Shown: piece by piece, positions 8,267-14,080 of the stretch
How the letters are laid out: each line of letters begins with the position of its first letter
How positions within the stretch are numbered: the first letter of the stretch is position 1
DNA from: an uncultured Bacillaceae bacterium
GTDB taxonomy: Bacteria; Bacillota; Bacilli; Bacillales; Pradoshiaceae
Assembly: GCA_904501845.1 (NCBI GenBank)
Contig: CAJGCH010000039.1
Coordinates: forward strand, 1 to 15,237
DNA: 15,237 nt
Reading direction: 5' to 3'
Notes under the pieces: model-generated
Databases searched by the model: none
The model's input: the letters and a program-made list of their open reading frames with translations, nothing else
What the model was told of the DNA's origin: nothing
Made by a program: the position numbers and the translations under genes

Positions 8267-8779
8267 TTATACATGGTTTTCTGCCATGCGTGACATGATT
8301 TCACGAATGATCTCATCCGGACTCTTTCCTGTTGTATCAATCCGGATATCAGCCGTTCCTTCGTACAGCTCTTTGCGTTCATTATATAGAGTTTGAATGC
8401 GCTCTGCCTTATTTTCCCCGGCAAGCAGCGGTCTAGTTTGGTCCGTTTCTAGCCTTTTCAGAATTTCTTCTATGCTCGCCTCAAGCCAAACGATGATCCC
8501 GTTCTCTTTCATAAAAGCCCGATTCTCACCCCGAAGGACAACTCCGCCCCCGGTCGCAATGACATGGTTCTCAGCAGGGAGCTGCATAAGCGTTTGCTGC
8601 TCGATATCCCTGAAGCCTTGCTCTCCTTCATCCTCGAAAATACGCGTTATGTTTTTTCCTGCGAACTGAACGATTGCTTCGTCACAGTCTGTCACTTGTA
8701 CGTTTAACTGACTCCCTAATGCATGGCTGATTGTCGTCTTACCTGTCCCCATAAATCCGATTAAATAGATTGCCTTCAT
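8267..8779 (-). CDS. aroK: Shikimate kinase
   Basis: The enzyme phosphorylates shikimate with ATP in the chorismate pathway to aromatic amino acids. The 170-residue cytoplasmic product shows Walker A GFMGTGKTT (8-16), the shikimate- and magnesium-binding DCD (31-33), FRDIE with Arg57, ATGGG (75-79) and the lid arginine in TRPLL (Arg116). The length is typical. AAGGAG lies 8 bases before the ATG; a nearer ATG at 8783 is out of frame. The gene starts 12 bases after comGG, so it is probably carried on the comG transcript, but no internal promoter was ruled out. B. subtilis has its shikimate kinase gene elsewhere, so this linkage is a lineage trait. Confidence 0.95.
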   Translation of the reverse strand: MKAIYLIGFMGTGKTTISHALGSQLNVQVTDCDEAIVQFAGKNITRIFEDEGEQGFRDIEQQTLMQLPAENHVIATGGGVVLRGENRAFMKENGIIVWLEASIEEILKRLETDQTRPLLAGENKAERIQTLYNERKELYEGTADIRIDTTGKSPDEIIREIMSRMAENHV

Positions 8780-8791
8780 TCATATGGCTCC

Positions 8792-9178
8792 TTATAAGTT
8801 CTCCGTGCTGCTCATGACCTTCTTCTTAGCCGCTGAGTACGTAATTAAGCTTTCGCGCACTGTCTGATCTGTCGTAATCTTTAATGTGATGCGATAAACC
8901 CCTTCACCTTCCGGAATAATCTCATACTTTATTTTCCCATTATAATAGAGCCATTCACCATTTGTCTCCCTATAAAGCCCTGCATCAGCTAAACGAATGG
9001 CCTCGTAGGTGCCAGTATTGAGCAAAAAAGAGTAGCGAAGTCCGTTTATTTGATAAGCATGATAATTCACGTCATTCTTAAATGAACTCACCGCAATAAA
9101 GCAAATGACAAAGATGACAGTAAAGAAAAACAAGGAAATCGGCAGGAAAATCCCTCGCTCCTCATAAAGACGGCTCAT
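8792..9178 (-). CDS. comGG: Competence pilus minor pilin-like protein ComGG
   Basis: The 128-residue product has a short charged leader and then one hydrophobic helix: EERG followed by IFLPISLFFFTVIFVICF (about residues 10-30). A C-terminal domain of mixed strands follows. ComGG proteins are minor components of the competence type IV pilus and lack the strict F-T-x-x-E signature, as here. Assignment rests on position as the seventh comG gene, size and topology. The frame opens at 9220, but the ATG at 9178 is preferred because it places the leader just before the RG-hydrophobic boundary, as in B. subtilis. It overlaps the comGF end by 17 bases, with no clear ribosome binding site, so translation is probably coupled to comGF. 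Confidence 0.82.
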   Translation of the reverse strand: MSRLYEERGIFLPISLFFFTVIFVICFIAVSSFKNDVNYHAYQINGLRYSFLLNTGTYEAIRLADAGLYRETNGEWLYYNGKIKYEIIPEGEGVYRITLKITTDQTVRESLITYSAAKKKVMSSTENL

Positions 9179-9653
9179 ACATATAGCGTTTATAGATTTT
9201 TTTCTCATATTGTCCGCCATTCTGCTTTTGAACCGTAACGGTCAGTTCATCGCCATTGATTTGAAATGAATAGTTCTTTACTTTTTGAAGGATGACCTCA
9301 TGACCTTCTCCGCCAACCCGCCGACGGATGATCACCCCATAAGACTCATAGGTGACTCTCTCTGCTCCTGCCTGCAGGGAGAGAATCCTCGGATTCGGCA
9401 CACTCCAGGTGCTTGCCTGCTGAATTTCTTGATCGAGCTGTCTGATGAAAACATTCCATTCCATCCTGTCAACGGATGCATCCTCAATCTCATTCCAACT
9501 ATTGATTGAAATAAGGGTTGAAGTCATGAAGAAAGCAAGAAGGGAGAACAGCCCCATCGCAAAGAGCACTTCAAGCATCGTAAATCCCTCATCCGTGCGG
9601 CACCTTTTCGCAAAATGACTTTGTCTCCTTTCCTGCAGAAGTATAGTCCACAC
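9162..9653 (-). CDS. comGF: Competence pilus minor pilin ComGF
   Basis: The product (about 163 residues) has a class III prepilin signal TDEG/FTMLEVLFAMGLFS. Cleavage is expected after Gly23, and Glu28 is the conserved +5 residue. The leader is long for this family. A soluble region of pilin-like strands follows. The frame is open to 9692, with an ATG at 9662 directly abutting AAAGGGG. I chose GTG 9653 because the same AAAGGGG (9669-9663) is 9 bases upstream of it. The leader is encoded entirely inside the end of comGE, and the mature pilin begins 5 bases after the comGE stop. As a minor pilin it should help start assembly of the ComGC pseudopilus at the membrane. Confidence 0.85.
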   Translation of the reverse strand: MWTILLQERRQSHFAKRCRTDEGFTMLEVLFAMGLFSLLAFFMTSTLISINSWNEIEDASVDRMEWNVFIRQLDQEIQQASTWSVPNPRILSLQAGAERVTYESYGVIIRRRVGGEGHEVILQKVKNYSFQINGDELTVTVQKQNGGQYEKKIYKRYMYEPSL

Positions 9654-9936
9654 AGTATACATCCCCTTTAAGATGAAATAGGAATAACTCATTGTTCAGC
9701 CTTTTCTCTCCCGCAAAAAGGGGTTCCCCCATGTATTGATAGGCATGAAGGGCCTCAAATAAATAGCCAAGCGCCTCTTCATCCTTCCTGAAATCATGCT
9801 TTTGAATAATCACCCCTGTGTAAAGAGGCAAAAGGAAGCCCGCCGCAAGCATAAGGATAGAGAAAGAGAAGAGCCCATCCAGCATCGCGAAGCCATTTTC
9901 CCTACGTATCAGTGAAATAAAATCTCCCCCTTCCAA
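9589..9936 (-). CDS. comGE: Competence pilus minor pilin ComGE
   Basis: A prepilin-like N-terminus RRENG/FAMLDGLFSFSILML precedes one hydrophobic helix and a small globular domain with two cysteines late in the sequence (in DVYCVDY and KSFCEK). The residue at +5 after the cleavage site is Asp rather than the usual Glu. The coordinate given is the furthest upstream start, TTG 9936, which has no ribosome binding site. A strong purine run GGAAGGGGGAG lies just downstream of it, so real initiation is more likely at a rare ATT (9918) or CTG (9912); the B. subtilis protein also starts immediately before its WREN-KGF segment. It overlaps comGD upstream and comGF downstream. Identity comes from order and prepilin features. 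Confidence 0.82.
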   Translation of the reverse strand: MEGGDFISLIRRENGFAMLDGLFSFSILMLAAGFLLPLYTGVIIQKHDFRKDEEALGYLFEALHAYQYMGEPLFAGEKRLNNELFLFHLKGDVYCVDYTSAGKETKSFCEKVPHG

Positions 9937-10342
9937 GTTGGAAAATCAGCTTATAGATAGGAACGTCCTCTTTATTCATGAAGTAGACAGTCATCGGATT
10001 TTGAATATTGCCTAGAAAGGTGTAGGTAATGGTGAGAAGTCCCGCATGTCTGAATTTCATCGTTAAAGGCTGATAGGAGGTAAATAGAGTTCCATGCCCG
10101 TTGGCCACACCTGTATACTTATTATCCTCCGTGTCGATACGTATCGACACATTCGTCCGTTTCTCCATCGCAAACATTTGGGCAAAATACAGGTCCTTCT
10201 CCATTTGGCGCATATAGGCATGCTGCTCGTACGCTTCAAGCATTTTAACAGCCGCTATATTCCCGGCCGCCAGCATGACCGACAAGCAGCCTAGCACAAA
10301 GATAGCCTCTAGCAGCGTAAAACCCCGTTCAGAATGTCTCAT
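9902..10342 (-). CDS. comGD: Competence pilus minor pilin ComGD
   Basis: The 146-residue product begins with a short leader MRHSERG followed by FTLLEAIFVLG, a standard class III prepilin cleavage site (Gly7/Phe8, Glu12 at +5). A hydrophobic helix spans about 8-30, with a globular pilin domain to residue 146. ComGD is a minor subunit of the competence pseudopilus and is processed by the prepilin peptidase ComC, which is not in this window. The ATG lies two bases after the comGC stop and lacks an obvious ribosome binding site, suggesting coupled translation. Its stop falls inside the start region of comGE. Length agrees with family members. Confidence 0.9.
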   Translation of the reverse strand: MRHSERGFTLLEAIFVLGCLSVMLAAGNIAAVKMLEAYEQHAYMRQMEKDLYFAQMFAMEKRTNVSIRIDTEDNKYTGVANGHGTLFTSYQPLTMKFRHAGLLTITYTFLGNIQNPMTVYFMNKEDVPIYKLIFQLGRGRFYFTDT

Positions 10343-10344
10343 TT

Positions 10345-10665
10345 TCAGCTTGGGACTTCTTCTACACTGCCATCAGCATTTATGACAATATCATTTCCCC
10401 CTGGACAGGAGGCTTCATCCTTTATATATCCCCCACTAATTAATTCCTCCTTTGACGGAGTCTTATTTTCCTTTAATTTATAGGACTGAATCTGGCCCTC
10501 TACCATCTTGATATATGCTTCACAGCCCTTCTCATTGACGGCCTCCTGGTTCTTGATAATGCTTGGGACCGTGATGATTAAGAGTACAGAAATAACGAGC
10601 ATGACAATCATCATCTCAATCAATGTAAACCCTCGTTCATTTAAGATTTTCTTCCATTTAATCAT
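10345..10665 (-). CDS. comGC: Major competence pilin ComGC
   Basis: ComGC is the main subunit of the competence pilus that binds and pulls in DNA. The 106-residue precursor has the leader MIKWKKILNERG and the signature FTLIEMMIVMLVISVLLI (cleavage Gly12/Phe13, Glu17 at +5), then an amphipathic helix and a short C-terminal domain. Cys48 and Cys87 correspond to the pair that forms an intramolecular disulfide in B. subtilis ComGC, made there by the BdbDC oxidoreductases. GGGAGGG lies 7 bases before the ATG, the best such site among the operon's pilin genes, in keeping with its major-pilin role. The gene begins 16 bases after comGB. Confidence 0.95.
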   Translation of the reverse strand: MIKWKKILNERGFTLIEMMIVMLVISVLLIITVPSIIKNQEAVNEKGCEAYIKMVEGQIQSYKLKENKTPSKEELISGGYIKDEASCPGGNDIVINADGSVEEVPS

Positions 10666-10681
10666 TGATACACCCTCCCTC

Positions 10682-11722
10682 TTATATGGAATTCATCAAG
10701 GAAATCATAGGCATTAAGATTGCTAAGTACAACAGGATGACAAGTAAAGCTACCAGGCCAAACATTAACGGCTGGATTGTCTTTAAGGTTTTTTCCGTCA
10801 TTCCCTCCATTTCCTTCAAGACCAAGCGGCTATAATAGAGCAGCTCCTCCCCTAGGAGCCCGTTTTTTTGGCCGTGGCTGATTATACGATTGAGATCTCT
10901 CTTAAACACCGGTATTCCTGGCAAAATTTGCTCAAGTGCATCGCCCGCTTTTAGCTGCTCCATCATTTGTCCCGTTATTTCCCTGACAAGCACTTTAGGA
11001 TCTTCCATCTTCATAAATTCGAGAGCGTCCAGCACCGACAGTCCTCCTTTAAGAAGGGAACCCAGCTGGATGGAGAAATAATAGGTTATGGATAATCGGC
11101 GGTAATGACGAATATAGGGGATTTTCATGAAGAGGAATTCCCTTTTCAATTTAGGGAGATTCTTAAGGTAGTAATGGTGGAGAAAGGATAGCAAAATGCA
11201 TGCAAGAGCAATAAAAACCGGGGAGTAGCGAACCAGATTAGAAATGAATCCGGCTGTCTCCATAAATGGATTTGAACCGAGGCCGTAATCCTCATACATT
11301 TGGGAAAATCGAGGAAAAAGATAGGCGGTAAATAATTGAAGCAAGCCAAAGGTAAACACAAAGAGGAACGCTGGATAAACCAATAAATTTTTGAGCTTTG
11401 CCCTATCCTCGCACTTCTTCTGCCAAATGCGTCCTGCCTCCTTCAATGTAGAGGATAATTGGCCATTCTGTTCACCGTAGGATACAAGCCCCACAAGCTC
11501 CTGATCAAACGAAAGCCATTCAAGGAATTCCCTGAAGGAATGTCCCTCCCTTAGCAGGACTATGGATTCCTTGATATCTTCCTGATAGGTTTTCCTGCCG
11601 TTCAGCATGGAAAATTCGATGCCTTCATATAAGCTGAAGCCATTTTCAAGTAAATCACCCAGCTCAGCCAGAAACCTCGCCTGCTCAGAGCCCTTCCAGC
11701 GGCGGTTCCGCTCAAGTTTCAT
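10682..11722 (-). CDS. comGB: Competence pilus platform membrane protein ComGB
   Basis: The 346-residue polytopic protein has the two repeated cytoplasmic domains of the type II secretion F/PilC family (about residues 14-110 and 210-315). The repeats share L-L-x-x-G-x-S/x-L patterns (DLLENGFSLYEGIEF; SLLKGGLSVLDALEF) and G-E/G-Q plus NG segments (YGEQNGQLSSTL; HGQKNGLLGEEL). Membrane helices are predicted at about 113-136, 166-186 and 320-342. It couples the ComGA ATPase to pilin assembly. The ATG overlaps the comGA stop by 11 bases, with GAGAGGTGG just upstream. The fit of sequence, position and length leaves little doubt. Confidence 0.95.
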   Translation of the reverse strand: MKLERNRRWKGSEQARFLAELGDLLENGFSLYEGIEFSMLNGRKTYQEDIKESIVLLREGHSFREFLEWLSFDQELVGLVSYGEQNGQLSSTLKEAGRIWQKKCEDRAKLKNLLVYPAFLFVFTFGLLQLFTAYLFPRFSQMYEDYGLGSNPFMETAGFISNLVRYSPVFIALACILLSFLHHYYLKNLPKLKREFLFMKIPYIRHYRRLSITYYFSIQLGSLLKGGLSVLDALEFMKMEDPKVLVREITGQMMEQLKAGDALEQILPGIPVFKRDLNRIISHGQKNGLLGEELLYYSRLVLKEMEGMTEKTLKTIQPLMFGLVALLVILLYLAILMPMISLMNSI

Positions 11723-12773
11723 GAACCCACCTCTCGTATTCTTTCTCTCTCACGTAGCCGTAAGCAACGGCACGGCCAATGATAGAGGGGAGATTCTTAT
11801 ACCCTAACTCTGATGCCTTCCCTTCGATTGAATCCCATACCTTTGTGAGCTCAGTTCCGTAAATCAGCTCATGTACACTCACACGGTCCCTGTCCCTTGT
11901 CATTAAGCAGTATGGCGAACAATCGCCTTCACAGTAGGGGCAATCCAATTCCAAAAGCCTCTGCGACGTAACGGCCAATAACGTTTGTTTTACCTCTTCT
12001 CGGTCCACACCGAATTCAAGCAGGCGCCTCACCGCCCCAATTCCGTCCTTGGCGTGCATGGTGCTTAAGATTAGATGGCCCGTTAAGGCAGCGCGGACGG
12101 CAATTTTCGCTGTCTCCGCATCCCTGATTTCGCCAATCATGATGATGTCCGGATCATGGCGCAGAGCGGCCTTCAATCCGATGGAATAACTAATTCCGGC
12201 TTTCTCATTAATTTGTACCTGTATCGCGTCATCAGACTGATGCTCAACCGGATCCTCAAGTGTAATGATGTTTCGATTAATGGCTGTCTTGGCGTGATGA
12301 AGCATGGAATAAAGGGTAGTAGTTTTTCCGCTCCCAGTGGGGCCGCAAATTAATAGCAAACCATGAGAATGTCGGAGCATGGATATGAGGGTGGCAGAGG
12401 TTTTCGGAAATAAAGAGATTTCATCAATTGGAAGTGTTTGCAGATTCGGAATGATGCGAATGACGAGTGATTCGGCATGAGGGGTAGGCAGCGTGGATAA
12501 GCGGAGTCCAATCCATTTCTTTGATATAAACATCGTTAAGGCACCGGATTGGGGGCGCCTTTTCTCCCCGATGTCCATCCCGGCCATAAACTTAAAATGC
12601 GAGACCAGCCGTTCTGCTCGCTCCTTTTGATAGCTCCCGCCAGGAAACAAACGATTGTGGATACGGTAATAAAGATGCGTTTCCTTCCGGCTCGGGACAA
12701 TGTGAATATCTGATGCCTTAAAGGATACAGCCTCACTTACTACCTTATCCGCCAAATGGTCGATTGACAGCAA
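11712..12773 (-). CDS. comGA: Competence pilus assembly ATPase ComGA
   Basis: This GspE/PilB-family secretion ATPase powers competence pilus assembly at the inner face of the membrane. In the 353-residue form it has an N-terminal KASDIHIVPS block, Walker A GPTGSGKTT (about 144-152), Asp box ITLEDPVEH, Walker B DPDIIMIGEIRDAETA (about 207-222), the His box LTGHLILSTMHA, and a cysteine cluster CPYCEGDCSPYC (278-289) that may bind zinc. The frame starts at GTG 12785, but that GTG is part of AAGGAGGTGA itself, so it cannot use this ribosome binding site. TTG 12773, 11 bases after GGAGG, is preferred and aligns with the start of B. subtilis ComGA as I recall it. It is the first gene of the operon. 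Confidence 0.95.
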   Translation of the reverse strand: MLSIDHLADKVVSEAVSFKASDIHIVPSRKETHLYYRIHNRLFPGGSYQKERAERLVSHFKFMAGMDIGEKRRPQSGALTMFISKKWIGLRLSTLPTPHAESLVIRIIPNLQTLPIDEISLFPKTSATLISMLRHSHGLLLICGPTGSGKTTTLYSMLHHAKTAINRNIITLEDPVEHQSDDAIQVQINEKAGISYSIGLKAALRHDPDIIMIGEIRDAETAKIAVRAALTGHLILSTMHAKDGIGAVRRLLEFGVDREEVKQTLLAVTSQRLLELDCPYCEGDCSPYCLMTRDRDRVSVHELIYGTELTKVWDSIEGKASELGYKNLPSIIGRAVAYGYVREKEYERWVHET

Positions 12774-12800
12774 ATGTTGTTTCACCTCCTTTTCTTGTCG

Positions 12801-12829
12801 TATATAGGTAATTAGACATCTTCTGGCAG
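12801..12829 (-). promoter_or_regulatory. Probable sigma-A promoter of the comG operon
   Basis: On the minus strand CTGCCA (12829-12824) and TATATA (12806-12801) are spaced by 17 bases, with four and five of six consensus matches. Transcription would start near 12794, only a couple of bases before AAGGAGG and about 20 bases before the TTG start of comGA. A weak -35 would suit a promoter that needs an activator such as ComK. Confidence 0.5.
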
Positions 12830-12844
12830 ATTCCCTCTTTTTTC

Positions 12845-12886
12845 ATGAATCTTTTTTGAAAAAAATAGCCACTTAAATAAAATTGT
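12845..12886 (-). promoter_or_regulatory. Possible degenerate ComK boxes upstream of comG
   Basis: ComK binds paired AAAA-N5-TTTT boxes. Two imperfect 13-base candidates, ATGAATCTTTTTT (12845-12857) and TAAATAAAATTGT (12874-12886), each with two mismatches, lie just upstream of the comG -35. Their 16-base spacing is not one of the classic values (8, 18 or 31), and the region is AT-rich, so chance matches are easy. Treat as tentative. Confidence 0.22.
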
Positions 12887-12951
12887 GAAATGCTGAACAA
12901 AAAGTCACATGATTGCCAAAATCATCACCAAAGAACGAAACACCTATGTAC

Positions 12952-12957
12952 TATAAT
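12952..12957 (+). promoter_or_regulatory. -10 element of the winged-helix regulator gene
   Basis: A perfect TATAAT lies 33 bases before the regulator start codon. No convincing -35 hexamer is found 16-18 bases upstream, so the promoter may be weak or activator-dependent. It is divergent from the comG promoter about 125 bases away. Confidence 0.45.
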
Positions 12958-12989
12958 TAAAGTAACAATATGGCTGCGAGGTGGACAAA

Positions 12990-13691
12990 ATGGAAGAGAC
13001 ATTAAAGGTCGCGAATATCTTATCAGATCCAACCAGGTATTATATTTATCAATATATTGCGAGACGGCATAAAGATGTATCTGTCTCAGAGGTCGCTGAA
13101 CTGTTTGATATTCATCCGAATGTTGCTCGCCTGCATCTTTCCAAGCTTGAGGATGGTCATATGTTAGTCTCAGATACGCAAAAGACTGGTAAAGGCGGAC
13201 GCCCTCGGCGATTCTATCGTCTTTCTGACGAGGTCGTTCAGCTTAATTTCCCGAATCGAGACTATCAAACACTGGCTAAAATGGCCATCGAAACGATGAT
13301 GTCTCTCGGGGATGCCGGTAACGAAGCGCTCTTTAAGACCGGCGAGAAATATGGAAGAGATCTGGCATACCATTATGCTGCTGAAATTGATGCAGAACCT
13401 GAGAATCTATCATTTGATCACAAGCTCGCCATCTTAAAGGAAGTCTCAGAGAAGGCTGGCTTTTCACCTGAATTTTACATCCCTGCTAATCAGACTGACA
13501 TTCAGTTTAAGGTGTTCAACTGCCCATTCAAAGAAATAGCAGCAGAGCATCAGGAAGCCGTTTGCGGCACACACCATGCGTTCATCCGGGGAATGTTCAA
13601 CGCGTTGTTCGAATCCGTAGAAATGCATGCCGAGGATAATATGATCAGCGGATGCCCAGCATGTGTTTACCGAATACAAACGACCCATTAA
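12990..13691 (+). CDS. ArsR-like winged-helix regulator with C-terminal cysteine cluster
   Basis: The 233-residue product has an N-terminal winged helix-turn-helix (about 5-82): DPTRYYIYQYI, VSEVAELFDIHPNVARLHLS, and a wing GKGGRPRRFYRLSDE. The rest resembles the COG2345 group of predicted regulators, to which the iron-sulfur regulator SufR belongs. Four cysteines are placed where a metal or iron-sulfur site could form: Cys178 (in NCPF), Cys192 (in VCGTHHAF), Cys222 and Cys225 (GCPACVYRI). The spacing C-x13-C-x29-C-x2-C differs from classical SufR. The ATG at 12990 has GAGGTG six bases upstream; a GTG at 12981 lies within that site and is rejected. It faces the comG promoter across about 200 bases, but a link to competence is only a guess. 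I do not know a gene name. Confidence 0.85.
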   Translation: MEETLKVANILSDPTRYYIYQYIARRHKDVSVSEVAELFDIHPNVARLHLSKLEDGHMLVSDTQKTGKGGRPRRFYRLSDEVVQLNFPNRDYQTLAKMAIETMMSLGDAGNEALFKTGEKYGRDLAYHYAAEIDAEPENLSFDHKLAILKEVSEKAGFSPEFYIPANQTDIQFKVFNCPFKEIAAEHQEAVCGTHHAFIRGMFNALFESVEMHAEDNMISGCPACVYRIQTTH

Positions 13692-13724
13692 TCCTATGAT
13701 TCCTCCCTCCAAATTTTATGATAG

Positions 13725-13753
13725 TTTACAATCTTTAACAATATCCTTATAAT
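13725..13753 (+). promoter_or_regulatory. Near-consensus sigma-A promoter of the DUF2626 gene
   Basis: TTTACA (13725-13730) and TATAAT (13748-13753) are exactly 17 bases apart. This is the best vegetative promoter in the window and predicts a start near 13760 and strong, probably constitutive expression. Confidence 0.8.
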
Positions 13754-13792
13754 ATATTTGTTGGACTTTATTAGGGGATGGGAGGTTAGTGA

Positions 13793-14035
13793 ATGGACAG
13801 AATGTTCAGAGTATGCGGGTTTTGGACTGGTATTATGGCTGTGATGTTTTATTTAGGGGATATGTATACGACATCACTTCTTTTCGTCGGCCAAACCGTG
13901 TTCTTTGTGGTATTGGGGTATTTGAAATTATCTGAGAGAATGTATTTATACGTATTTGGCGCTTACTTAACCGTGTTCTTTGCAGGATTTACTTATTGGA
14001 CAGTGTTCATGATGACTCCTGGTGCAGCACATTAA
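13793..14035 (+). CDS. yqgY: DUF2626 (YqgY-type) small membrane protein
   Basis: The 80-residue product is almost entirely hydrophobic, with three predicted membrane helices (about 8-24, 27-45 and 50-74). The segments MFRVCGFWTGIMAVMFYLGD, LGYLKLSERMYLYVFGAYLT and GFTYWTVFMM fit the DUF2626 family found across Bacillaceae, including B. subtilis YqgY near comG. Its function is unknown. GGGAGG sits 7 bases before the ATG, and the promoter is close to consensus, so the protein is probably abundant. It forms a single-gene transcript ending at a perfect hairpin shared with the convergent methyltransferase gene. The family call is confident; the symbol is by analogy. Confidence 0.85.
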   Translation: MDRMFRVCGFWTGIMAVMFYLGDMYTTSLLFVGQTVFFVVLGYLKLSERMYLYVFGAYLTVFFAGFTYWTVFMMTPGAAH

Positions 14036-14047
14036 TAAAGGACTGTG

Positions 14048-14080
14048 AAAACCTTGATGAACGCCATCAAGGTTTTTCAT
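14048..14080. terminator. Perfect hairpin terminator shared by DUF2626 and the methyltransferase gene
   Basis: AAAACCTTGATG (14048-14059) pairs perfectly with CATCAAGGTTTT (14065-14076) around an AACGC loop and is followed by TTTTTCATT on plus. On minus the T-run is TTTTC, so it may work in both directions. The stop codon of the minus-strand methyltransferase (14067-14069) lies within one arm, so the hairpin overlaps coding sequence. Confidence 0.85.

Noticed and set aside
11146..11361. Second-frame open reading frame within comGB
   Set aside because: It is fully contained in comGB, has no upstream ribosome binding site and does not resemble a known family.
13464..13712. Antisense frame over the 3' half of the regulator gene
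   Set aside because: It has no ribosome binding site and is fully explained by the plus-strand gene with recognisable domain motifs.
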